A stretch of 64,000 nt of DNA from Nothophaeocryptopus gaeumannii (taxonomy: Eukaryota; Ascomycota; Dothideomycetes; Mycosphaerellales; Mycosphaerellaceae), in NCBI GenBank assembly GCA_031771865.1, contig JASISA010000023.1, forward strand, positions 620,001-684,000, in the 5' to 3' direction. The notes under the pieces were generated by a model. It was not told where the DNA came from, did no database searches, and saw nothing but the letters and a program-made list of their open reading frames with translations. Each line of letters begins with the position of its first letter. Within the stretch, counting starts at the first letter, position 1. This document shows positions 11,407 through 22,032 of the stretch, piece by piece. The translations under genes were made by a program, and so were the position numbers.

Positions 11407-13573
11407 ATGTGGCTCCTCAATGTCGACACAAGACTCCTGGTAAACTTTGTTGACGACAGAGAAGTCTTTGGCATGTACGCGATACTGTCACACAGTGAGA
11501 CAACAACCATGTGCCGATTTGACGCCCATGCTGATCTCATTCTACTATGTAGCCTGGTCAGACGAGGAAATCTCTTTTGAAGAAATCAATCTTGCGGCTG
11601 CCAGGACGAAAAGTGGATACGCAAAGATTGACTTCACTTGCACGCAGGCCATTAAAGAGGGTATCAAATATGACTGGATTGACACTTGCTGCATTGACAA
11701 AAGGTCCAGCGCAGAGCTCTCAGAGGCCATCAACTCCATGTATAGATGGTACTACCACGCGCGTGTCTGCTACGTACTTCTTACCGATCTGGATCTGGAT
11801 CGCAAGAGTTTGAGCATTCCTCAATCTCGTTTGCAAGTGACCACTTGCAAACGAGAGGGTCGCTGATCAGATGGATATTGCGGAACATGAGTTGCTGCTT
11901 TCCGCACTGCGCCAATGCAGGTGGTTTACAAGGGGCTGGACTCTCCAGGAGCTGATCGCACCCGACCATGTATGCTTTTACGACATGAAGGGGCACATTG
12001 TCGGCACAAGGGCTGATCTAGTCCAAACACTTGCAATCATTACTTCAATTGACGAAACGGTGCTTGCGGATCGCAAACAAATGAACGAGGCGTGCATTGC
12101 ACAGCGAATGTCTTGGGCGTCACGGCGATCGACCACAAGGGAAGAGGACCAGGCTTACTCTCTCCTAGGTATTTTCGGCATCAACATGCCGCTCTTGTAC
12201 GGCGAAGGAAGCAGGGCGTTCATCAGACTACAAGAAGAGATTGTGCGGACCTGGAACAGGATCGATCACTCCATTCTAGCATGGCTCAGTTCCGAGAGCG
12301 AGCTGTTCGCGCCGTCCCCAAGCTGTTTCTCTTCCCGGAACCAAGTGGTGGCTTGGTCTTCTCCACAGAGGGAGGAATTTGACATATCGAATGCTGGACT
12401 CCGCATTACAGTTCTCATGGACATTGCGCCGCCAGGAGTCCAGGGCGGCGTCTCTGACAATATCATTACAGTCGCGCTGAATTGTCACGATGGAACAGTG
12501 TCAAAAGCGCAAATTGGCCTCAAACTGCGTCGCAGAATACACATTGATTCCGCGCAAGACCTTCGACATGATCATGCAAACGCTACCGGAGCTTCGGAGC
12601 TGCTCTTTGAGCGTGAGCCTGGCCTCTTGTCCTTGAGCGATTCGGACCTAAAGGATTTCAGAAGGGTTGAGCTCACTATCGCAAGGGATGTGTTCGTCTT
12701 ACCTACTACTGCACCTAAGGTACTAATTCAATCCCCCACATTACGTTTCCGCATTATGCCCCTCTCGTTTGGCACGGGGAAAAGCCGGGAGATCCGCAAA
12801 TCCTTGACTCCACGTATATAGTGCAACTGGAACAAAGATCTAAGATAGGAGACAGGGATGTGCATGGTATGTTCAAAGTCGAAGAGGCACATAAGTCAAA
12901 TACAAACGATAAGCCACCCCTTGACCGAGAGGATCTGGGGGCGTCGTACAGCATAGACATCAACCTGTCGTCGGCCGTTCGGAGGCACATGCCGCCGCGT
13001 CTGACGATTGCATCTGGCGAATACTACAGGAACTCTCCAAACGGCTCCTATGTCAAGCATTGGTTTGACTGGAAGGCAGTGTTCTCGACGCCTGGCGAGA
13101 CACATCAACTCCAGATCATTCCGGGGCGAATGCACAGAGTCACAGCCCGGTATGCGTTGCTGTCAGGTGAATACATGTGGCACCTGACCATAGAACAATC
13201 GAATGAGATACCGCCTCAAGAAGTTGATGGACACACTATATATACGCTCCATGAGCTGGAAGCCGAACTCACGCCCGGACTGCGTGAACAGCTTATGGCC
13301 TACGATGCACCGATCACGACAACGAAGCTGAAGATCACCTGCGATATTCACATAACCTTCAATTGTGAGCCTCCAAATGCCTGGGATGCCAATGAGAACT
13401 TGTTGAGTCTTGCAAAGCCGACGGATGGCGACTACAGCTATGGTTCATTGGACTTAACCCATACCTGTTTCCGCTGGAACGTCACTGCGCCCCTTGGTTT
13501 GACCTCACTTTCGAACGGATGTGACGTGCACATCATTCATCGGCCACCGGATTGGACGCGGCAGACTACCTAG
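11407..13573 (+). pseudogene. HET-domain protein gene, frame-broken
   Basis: HET domains occur in proteins that trigger fungal incompatibility and cell death. The N-terminus begins MWLLNVDTRLLVNFVDD, then YAILSHTWSDEEISFEEI after a clean 58-bp intron (11495-11552), then YDWIDTCCIDK, AINSMYRWY, RWFTRGWTLQELIAP, AQRMSWASRR, AYSLLGIFGINMPLLYGEG and FIRLQEEI. That is a near-complete HET domain. The frame breaks twice. At 11837-11870 it changes phase next to a perfect hairpin; only an implausibly short 34-bp intron would repair it. Near 12719 it shifts again without splice sites, after which FPHYAPLVWHGEK and a beta-rich C-terminal part continue to 13573. Either a pseudogene or, less likely, sequencing errors. 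Confidence 0.7.
11825..11856. repeat. Perfect 15-bp inverted repeat inside the HET gene
   Basis: TCTCGTTTGCAAGTG is followed after 2 bp (AC) by its exact reverse complement. It lies exactly where the HET reading frame is lost. Confidence 0.85.
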
Positions 13574-13599
13574 ACTGACTCTGCTCGCCAACTGCGACC

Positions 13600-14020
13600 G
13601 CATGAGCCAGGTCGCTCATTTCCATCACCCTTACGACAGCGTTGTTCTGTGGCTTCTTGGCTCCACGCCTCAACGGGTCACAGCTCGCTATGCTCTGCTC
13701 AATGGTGAGATTATGTGGCATCTAATCGTGAAGGAGTTCCTCGATCCAGAACTGGATAGAACGCATGGCACGTGGATGCTATATCAGGACATGGTGACTG
13801 GCGATCAAGAGACGTCTTTGCCATCATCTCAAAGTGCGTCACCGAGCCCAGTCTCCGCCGCTCCTGCGACTCCCAACTGTTCACAATTATGAGGGATCGC
13901 GGATGCAACATATCTGGAAAGATACCGTTCTCTTCTCTCGACCCAGCTTTGGAAGCTTGGACGAATATAGCCTTCTGCTTCCAAGGTGGTCCTAACCCGA
14001 TATTCATCCGCACTGCATAG
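13600..14020 (+). pseudogene. Degenerate duplicate of the HET gene's C-terminal module
   Basis: A segment around 13668-13735 encodes QRVTARYALLNGEIMWHLI. The HET gene at about 13136-13195 encodes HRVTARYALLSGEYMWHLT. The DNA is similar too, with synonymous differences. Flanking residues (WMLYQDMV against YTLHELEA) are weakly alike. The duplicate is split over two frames (about 13600-13892 and 13772-14020) and has no start. Interpreted as a tandem duplication that decayed, though it could be a displaced 3' exon of a longer HET gene. Confidence 0.5.
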
Positions 14021-16205
14021 TGGAGATCTATACCGGTCGACGAAGCGTAAAAGCGCGGGAGGGCGTCTGTGCGACCCAAGACTCACAAAGACAGTGAAAA
14101 CCTCCCACACGAAAGAATTTCGTATTCTTACCATTGTGGCAACACAGCGACTACCACTGCTCTCCGCCCAAGCTTGCGGCATCCACTCCTAGGTGTACGG
14201 TGTCGACCGGGCTCTCAGTTTGCTACTCTCTGACAGGCCATGAATCGTACTCAAACCGCACGAAGTGGCAAAAGACTATATCGACTGCTCTCCACGCAGC
14301 AATAGAACACTGCAACTAGGCAATGTGAGGCTTTGCAATCAATTGGCGACTCGGCCGGTTTGAACGGATGCATTACTTGATCGCGGTGGATGTTTGACGG
14401 CCTTCCTTGAAAATTGAAGGTGCACTCTGGTATTGACTACGACACACTAGGATGGCCTAGAACGGGATCGCAATGTTCGGAGTAACTTTTTATTACGATG
14501 CTAATAATGCTTCGGATTCGGTGTCTCGGAGGCAGCAGAATCCGGCTGCGCATTCTCAAGGTTAAACCCTTGTCCAGGCCGATGTAGGGAAGTCTAGTTG
14601 AAGACTTCAGCGGTGGTACGTCATCGACCTACGCCCTGTACGACAATCGAAGACATCAGAAGAATCACACAGAAGGCGCCTGGCGGTCCCTCGAGAGAAC
14701 ATGCGCTTGTTTCATGGTCTGGTAGCGCCCTGCGTCGGCCTCGTCGCTGCGACGGATCTCGGACAGCTGCTGAGAATGATCTTGAGACTCGCGCAGGGGA
14801 ATACCATCCTACAGGTTTCGAGAACGATGAGACGATGACGTGCATCGCGTGCCTGCAATGGTTGCGATTACAACAGGGTCAGCAAATGATCAAGTCCAGG
14901 CGGACGTGAAAGTGGCAGTCCTTTATTGACTACACCGTAGAGCAAGAGCGAGCTCGGTCAAAGACAGCCTTCTTGGCTTCAACGACTCCACCTGCGCATG
15001 GCTTTGGAACGCTGCTCAGGCAAAACTGATGTCAAGGACATGTCAAGGGCCTTAACCATACTTTCGTTCAAGATGTGGAGACTTTATAAGTCCAGGCGCC
15101 CTTTTTCTGGCTATATGCCTGCGCTAACCGCTGTCAATCACTGCGGCTTCCCTGTCATCCGCGTGTCCGGGAAGCTCTTAGCTCGTGAGGCCCAGGAATT
15201 GGACAACAAAGCCTATATCAAGTAATCGCCTCCGCGCAAAAAAACCGCGCAAAAGTAAATGCTAAAGAGAAGGCCTGTTTCAGCAAAGACCTCCGCCGAT
15301 AGCCGATGTTTTCTTAAGTGACTATATATACCCACTATCTTCCAGAATTTGCTAGTTACCTGTCTAGACTGTCCACAACATTTGCTACGATCTTCCTCCT
15401 ACAGCTAAATTTCTCGGCTTTCGATCAATATGTTCCGCCGTACTCTCCTCTCCTAAGGGCTTCTTTACATTGCCGCCCAATCTGTGGTTGCGGTACCAAC
15501 AACTTCTGTAACAAGGATCTGTGATTGTTGCCGGGTAAGTGCAATAAGGACCTTAGAAAAGACTTAGACTAACTAGACAAAAAAAGCTGGTGAATGGTAA
15601 CTGGGGCTATCAACATAGCGCAAAGGCAGGTTTTGGGTTTAGTTGTATATCAGACGCTGAGGGATGCACAAATCCTTGCCCTGTGTCGTAAGCCACGCTC
15701 GGCTAGGACATTGATTATATTTCCCCATCTCGCTGTTCTAGATGGTTTGGGGTTGTTATGTAAGGAAGTACCTAAGATATCAACGGTCTTTTACTAAAAC
15801 TCACTAGGCTAGTATTACTATCTGGTCGCCGGTTGGATCGGGAATACTGGTATTATTAGGATAGGAATGAATTTCTGAAGGAGAGTCACTTCGCGAAGAG
15901 GACGACGAAGGGGATTGAATGTTATTCTTGGAAGATGTTGACGCAAGCGAAGAGGGAAGAGGCTGTTAGGAGGTGTTTGGATATGGCGATTGAGCGGACT
16001 GGTAGTTTGGGGAACTGAGATTTGTTGCTGGGCTGTCTCCATGTTGGATTGAGAGGGTATCCGAAGGGAGGTAGCGATCGAGAGCTGGATGGGATGTGAT
16101 GTTTGAGGATTTATCTGAATCCATGGGTACGTCTTAGCTGCTTTGAGTTGATTGTAGTAACGATGAACGTCTTGGATATCATACCTCCCTCTCTTACAAA
16201 CCTCC
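14021..16205. other. Gene-poor stretch with AT-rich, relic-like DNA
   Basis: No gene is supported. Between about 15230 and 15830 the base composition becomes more AT-rich, with many CTA/TAG triplets and stops in every frame. This is the look of an old repeat altered by C-to-T mutation (RIP-like), but no terminal repeat or coding remnant is recognisable. The open frames near 14.6-14.9 kb and 15.8-16.3 kb are not accepted. Confidence 0.5.
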
Positions 16206-17146
16206 TCACTTCCCACCCGAAGCAGCTTTCTCATAATCCCCTCCAAACTCCCCATACCACCGGTCAACAATTCCCTGTCCCCATCCCGCCGAAATGACTT
16301 CCTTATCATCCCTCAAATCCTTCGCCACAGCATCCATGAACTCCTCAATCGACAAAGCAGAAGAATTCTGATCCTTTCTATTGTCGTTGGGGTCTGAGCG
16401 TTCTGTCAAGCAAGTATCAGCAAGCCCATTCCACGTTCCTAGAGTGGGGATCAAACTGACCACGATGTAGATCCGTGCTAACAGTAGGCGGCGCAATCTC
16501 CACTACCCTCACCTTCCCCTTTCCTCCATCTTGTGCAAGCTGCGTCCGGAGATTCATACTCCAAAAATGTATCCACGCTTTCGTCCCATTATATACAGGG
16601 TTGATCACACTGCTCGGCAGATATCCCAACACAGAGGACACATTGACAATCATCGCGCCTCGCTCGCATTTCTTGAAGTGCGGGAGGAGGTTGAGGATGA
16701 GATGCATAGGTCCGTTGATATTGGTGGCGATTTCCTGATCCGCTTTCTCCAGAAACTCGGAGGGAGACATCTTATTCACGTCCAGAGGCCGTTGGACACC
16801 GGCGTTATTGACCAGGCAATCTAGATCCGGATGGTCTTTCGTGATGCTCTCTATGAAGCCTGGGATAGCTTTGATATCGCTGGTATCAAGAACGTAGTAA
16901 GAAAGTTGATTTGAGCTGATATTTTGCTGGCTCTGGATCTCGGAGACGGTGGATTTCAAGTTTGATTCGGTGCGGCCGGCTATGATGACTTTCTTGTTGA
17001 GGGAGAGGAAGTATTCGGCCATGGCGCGGCCGATGCCGCCTGCGCCGCCGGTGATCTGGAAGAGGTTGTTAATGAGTTGATGTTGTCTCTGTGCTTTAGA
17101 TACGCACCAGAGCGCATTGGAAGTCGAGGAGTTTGAATGAGGACAT
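16206..17146 (-). CDS. Short-chain dehydrogenase/reductase (DltE-like)
   Basis: Predicted 276-aa NAD(P)-dependent oxidoreductase of the classical SDR family. Exons on the minus strand: 17146-17108, 17055-16461, 16402-16206; introns of 52 and 58 bp with GTGCGT/CCAG and GTCAGT/ACAG. The first exon encodes MSSFKLLDFQCAL and splicing creates the cofactor motif TGGAGGIG (residues 15-22). Further motifs are NNAG (96-99), the catalytic serine in NVSSVLG (about 153), and YNGTK (Y168, K172). All catalytic residues are present. The C-terminal part (IEEFMDAVAKDLRDDKEVISAGWG) resembles fungal proteins annotated as DltE-type oxidoreductases. Substrate unknown; likely cytosolic because no targeting signal is seen. 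Confidence 0.88.
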
Positions 17147-20100
17147 TTTGTTATGTAGTTGATGATGATGTACGATGCGAAATGTGGTGTGAGGTCTGGG
17201 CAGGGCGTTCTGGTTCGATCAATTCAATGCTCCTGGGCGAAGGATAATAGTATGCGAAGTTCAACGTTTGGTCCACAGCATTTTGATATATGCGCAAAGC
17301 GGAGTTACGTCCGGCGGCGAAAGTTGAGCCTGCTGTGACGATACTGCCCTGCGCCTTTGCTTTAGCTTGTAGCCGAATAGCACCATCACCAATGCCAACA
17401 TCCGCTGCGGGCCGGCATGATGTTATGGTGATATTTTCTTTTTGACTCGCGTAATAGAGCTTCCCTGAGGGCTCGCCGCAATAAGTCCTGTGCTGCAGTC
17501 AATGTATTTGCGGGTAATTGGAAGCCGAAACATGGAGTCGTCTTTGGCGATCATTTGGCGGCCGGATCGCATCCGCACTTCGACTCAAAGAAGCCTTGAA
17601 TCAAGATCCCAAAAGGCGTTCAGTAATGCTCGTCCTGTTCACGGAGGTGAGGGCGTCGAAGAATTCGTCGGCGAGGCAGATGGCAAGCATATGCCTCACT
17701 GCAAGAATGTTGGATATGCCAAGAGCTTCTAGGGCAGGCGATAGCAGCGAACAGCCATTATCCATCTTCATCGTAGCGGGCATCTGAAACAAACCAAGAC
17801 GTGGCAAACAAGCCAAGCTAGGACAGGAGCTGCAATGCGCATCAGCTGTATATGTACTCTCTAGACACCGCTCTCTCGCCTCATGCGTTCTCAGCCCAGG
17901 ATTACCAGCTGATGCATCTGCGAGAAAGGCACAGTTGACATCGGATGTTGTTCAGTTACCAATTCAGGAATCCGAAGAGCCTGTTACTGGACTATGCAAA
18001 GTATACCACAGAGGTGTTTCAGTAAGCATGGCGGCAAGTGTAATGTTGAGAATGAAAGGTCGAAGCAATGGTGAGTAGAATGACTTCTGGGTAGATCGGC
18101 CTGCCATTGCTAGAACTCACGATGTTGACACCTACCTTCTGTGCAGCTCCTAGCCACCCAATGATTACATATTTTGCGAAAGAATGCGTTGCAGACTCCG
18201 ACTATCATTCATCTCAGGCGCGTTTGGTCAGCCCATGTGCTTGGAAAGACCGAGAGGCTGTTTTCGTTGAGCCAGTGCCCAGAATGTCGAATGCGGCGGC
18301 AAGAGACGATCAGAGGACACTCCTCAGAGGATGCATCAACAGCTGCAGAGTGTCAGAGATCGAGAAGTGGGTGGTGCGCTATCTTCTCTTCACTTCTTTC
18401 GACACCGAGGAATTTAGTCGAAGTCGTGCAGACTGCCATATCTGAGAGCTCGGTGCTACGGGCCGGTCGATGACTCTCATGATACCAGTGCAGATGTCTA
18501 CGTCGTACGCCCCACGCCAAGTCATCGTTCCACAGAAGCTTGTCACTGCACCTGTACAGCTATCTCCATGATGCCGGAGAGCCGTGGTGTCGCAAGCAAG
18601 TTTTGTGTATTCCTGTACAACCAGCTAGGTGAGGCTTCAGTCGAGACCAAGGTCAGCAGTATCGGAATGCGCACTCGCGCGTGCTCGCGTTCTATTCCAA
18701 CGTCGTATCCTGTAGCGGTTCGCGGTTCACGAGCTTTGGAGCTCTCGGCACCCCAAGAAGGAGCCTAGGCCCACGCTGCGCGTGTTCCTTTGGAGGTCAG
18801 CAAGGATGCAGAGGTGAGTTTGTTGTTGAAGCTGCTCGCTGGCAAGCTGCAGTCGCGGGAGTTTCACAAAGCTCGACCTCAGTGCGCCACCCATGCCGAA
18901 TCTGCTGGCAGATGGTGAAATTCAGAATGTGGGCGCGACAATTATCAGGAGGTGTGTTAAACGACATTACGAGCGTCTGTGATGAATGATGTAGCCATGG
19001 TCGTGGCCCCGTAGAAATTTCGGCAAAAGCCAGTCTGACAGGAACGCCCGCCAGTCGTCAAGCTCCTACGGCATACGAAGGCTCGTACCAAAAGTCCTTG
19101 CCAGTCTCAATTGAGTAAGGCTTTGATTAACGGTCACTGTTTGCGGTTAATCGATGCAACGTTTTCACCCCAGCAACCAGGCTAGGACCTCATCAATCTG
19201 CCGGTAGACTTGATAAGGATATTGACGTACTGACAAGGCTACCGGCAAGGTATTTTGGTACGCGCCTTCGTACTTTCACCAAAGTCTTTGGCCGCCGTTG
19301 AGGGACCTTGTATATCAGATTAAAAGCGGTTTAGCTGCCGAGTCGTTGATCCTTTCACAGCGCTAGAAGAGTGGAGACGTGCAGAGAGCCGCATGCAGCT
19401 CGCAGGCGGCGTCCGTCCAGATCCAGGAAAACGCGACGAGAGTGAATCCTGGTTTTGGCTTCTATTGCGTGGCGGCAGGTTTGAGTAGACGCTACGCGGA
19501 CCACGCACGTCGGGTAAACAAGCTTTTGGAGAGCTGCAAGATAGCAGAAACACCGGAGTAGAAAGGTCGCAGAGTCGAGCAGGAGCAGGATTGCGGACAA
19601 ATTCATGTGGTAGCTTTGATATCCACTCGATTCCAATGCTCCAACAGCCACCCGAGATTAGTGGCGGACAGGGAATTTGATGCTCGCAATTAATACTGCC
19701 GAAACGTCTTTTCCACAGACGGCAACCTGTGGCTCGCACAGAGCAGACGGCGAGGCAGACCAGCGGCCGTGGCCAAACAGATCCACGTCCACCCAACGAC
19801 GGCAATCTGCCAGTAAATCCATTCATTGAACCCACGACTGGCCACGCTCACTGGCCACGATCACTGGTCACGATCACTGGTGCTGGGTCTGGTCTCCGCC
19901 TCGGTGCGGATGCATCGTCGTAGTCGTGTGCACCCGCCGCGGAGGTCCTGAGGAGGGGGAGTACTGTGCCTACCGTATCGCACAGTGCAGCGTCGTGCTG
20001 GCTGGTCGTGCGGAGGCCGGCGCGGGCGCGATAGCAAATGGTTCATGCAGGCCGCCACTGAGTTTTGCTCTTCCCGGAAGGCCAGAAGGTACATTTGTAG

Positions 20101-20500
20101 AAACAGCTCACAGAGTTGGAGGGTGAAGCTCAACGGAAGCTAGGTGTTGCTGGGCGGCGAGGGCAGGCACGACCAATCAGACGCGCCAGCGATCGGCCGG
20201 GATGAAACGGGAGCGCTGCACTAGGAGGTAGTCGCGGTCTGATTGCGTGGACTGTGCGTGCCGGTGGTGCCTCCCCTTTATTCCGCCAGATTCTTGCCAA
20301 CCTCTGCCGGCGGAAGGAACACCAACTCACGCACCTACTCTCGCTGTGTCGTGACTCCAGCATCCTTTGCTGCTCTCTCGCTCTTCTCCACGCTCGCTTG
20401 CTCCCAGTCATCCACGGACACAACATCCATTGACTGCTTGAGCGGACTGTTTACATACTCTTATCACAACGACCCGGGTGTTTCACGAGCAGCAGCGTTA
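17147..20500. other. Long gene-poor stretch
   Basis: About 3.3 kb with no accepted gene; open frames are short, overlapping and unlike proteins. Local features: a 13-bp unit (TGGCCACGATCAC) repeated about three times at 19839-19877, and a small inverted repeat TGCCGGTAG / CTACCGGCA around 19.2 kb. The part nearest 20.5 kb is probably the promoter of the Ecm33-like gene. Confidence 0.5.
19839..19877. repeat. Three-copy 13-bp tandem repeat
   Basis: TGGCCACGCTCAC, TGGCCACGATCAC and TGGTCACGATCAC are adjacent. The copies differ by one base each. Confidence 0.75.
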
Positions 20501-20509
20501 AAGTCTCAG

Positions 20510-20695
20510 GTGAGTCCCAACACGAGCAGCCCCCGCAGCATTGGCATCACAGCAGCAGCACCCATCCATCAACAACCACCTCCTGCGATCGGAGCAGCAT
20601 CGCCAACTGCCTCTCCGTCACCACCTCCATCACCGCCGCCTTCGCTGGGCACGCGTCTGTTTTCGAGACCGCGCCGCTGACCATCCCTGCCACAG
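20510..20695 (+). promoter_or_regulatory. Probable intron in the 5' leader of the Ecm33-like gene
   Basis: A good donor (CAG/GTGAGT) at 20510 and a good acceptor (CTGCCACAG) at 20695 flank a CT- and CA-rich stretch just upstream of the ATG at 20721. Highly expressed fungal wall genes often carry such leader introns. Not verified by transcripts. Confidence 0.4.
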
Positions 20696-20720
20696 TTATC
20701 CGCGTCGCGAAGAAATCACA

Positions 20721-22032
20721 ATGTCTGGCCTCAGGTACATTGTACCGGCCTTGGCCGTCGCAGCAGGCGTAGCTGGTGAGTTACGAACACACTACAAGAG
20801 CCAATGGAACGCCAACGGCTGACGATGATTCGATGAACAGCCCAGTGCGGCAGCGGCGGAACCACCACCATCCAGAGCAACGCAGACGCGATGGCTCTGT
20901 CTGGCTGCACAACATACTCCGGCTCCATCGCCATCGGGTCCAGCACCACAGACAACATCCAGCTGAGCGGCATCCGACGGATCTCTGGCTCCCTGACGGC
21001 CAGCAATGTCACCCAGATGACCTCGCTGTCCGCCGACAGCCTGCAAGAGATTGGCGATTCATTCACCCTCGAGAGCCTGACCATTCTGTCCACTCTCAGC
21101 TTCCCACAATTGACCAAGGTCGACACCATTGAGTGGACTGCTCTGCCTGCTCTGCAGGGCCTGTCATTCACCACTGGTCTGCAAGAAATCAACATGCTCA
21201 CCATCGACAACACCCAGCTCGCCTCTCTCGACGGTATCAATCTGCAGGTCGCCGATACCATCTCTGTCACCAACAACCCATACCTCGAGACAGTCAGCAT
21301 GCAACTTGGCAACGTCACTCAGTCCATGACTTTCGGCTCCAACGGACGCCAGCTCAAGGCCGACTTCCCCAACCTCGAGTGGGCATACAACATTACTTTG
21401 AGAAACTGCTCTGAGGTCTCTATCCCATCTCTTGCATCCGTCAACGGCTCTCTCGGCTTCTACGCCAACGGCTTCGACACCCTCTCCGCACCCAACCTCA
21501 CCAACGTCGGTGGCTCTCTGTCGTTCGTCAGCTGCGAGGCTGTGACTAACATCAGCTTCCCCGAGCTCACCACTATTGGTGGTGGCTTCCAGTTGGCGAA
21601 CAACACTAAGCTCGGTAACATTGATGGCTTCCCAGCACTCAAGACTGTCGGTGGTGCTCTTGACTTCAACGGCGCTTTCACTAAGTAAGTTGCGATCAGC
21701 TCACATTCAATGCGCATCCACTAACACAATGCAGCGCCTCTCTCCCAGAGCTCAGCGACGTTCGTGGAGCCTTCAACCTCCAGTCGACCGAGAACATCGA
21801 GTCTGCTTGCTCCCACTTCGAGCCGCTCTCCGGCCAGAACAATGTCATCAAGGGCGAGTACACTTGCAAGGGTGAGGAGGACAGCCCAGGTGGCACTGGT
21901 ACTCTCCCAGCTGGCACCAACTCTGGCTCGGGCTCCGGCAGCAGCAGCTCTTCCAGCGCCGCCCACCCTATCCTCATCCCAGGTGCCACCGGTCTTCTCG
22001 GTGTCGTCGCTGCCATCTTCGGTCTGTTGTAA
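20721..22032 (+). CDS. ECM33: Ecm33/Sps2-family GPI-anchored cell-wall protein
   Basis: Predicted 398-aa cell-surface protein. Exons 20721-20775, 20841-21684 and 21735-22032, with introns of 65 and 50 bp. Residues 1-19 (MSGLRYIVPALAVAAGVAA) form a signal peptide. The body consists of leucine-rich, receptor-L-like repeats (SLTASNVTQMTSLSADSL, LTNVGGSLSFVSCEAVTN, LTTIGGGFQLANNTKLGNI) with many N-glycosylation sites and the CSHFEPL cysteine near the end of the repeats. A Ser/Gly-rich stretch (SGSGSGSSSSSSA) then leads into a hydrophobic C-terminus (LIPGATGLLGVVAAIFGLL), as expected for GPI anchoring. In yeast and Aspergillus, Ecm33 supports wall integrity. The match is by architecture; another Sps2-family member is possible. 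Confidence 0.88.

Noticed and set aside
15818..16309. A 163-codon minus-strand open frame past the end of the SDR gene
   Set aside because: It overlaps the last SDR exon in a different phase and its own sequence is not protein-like.
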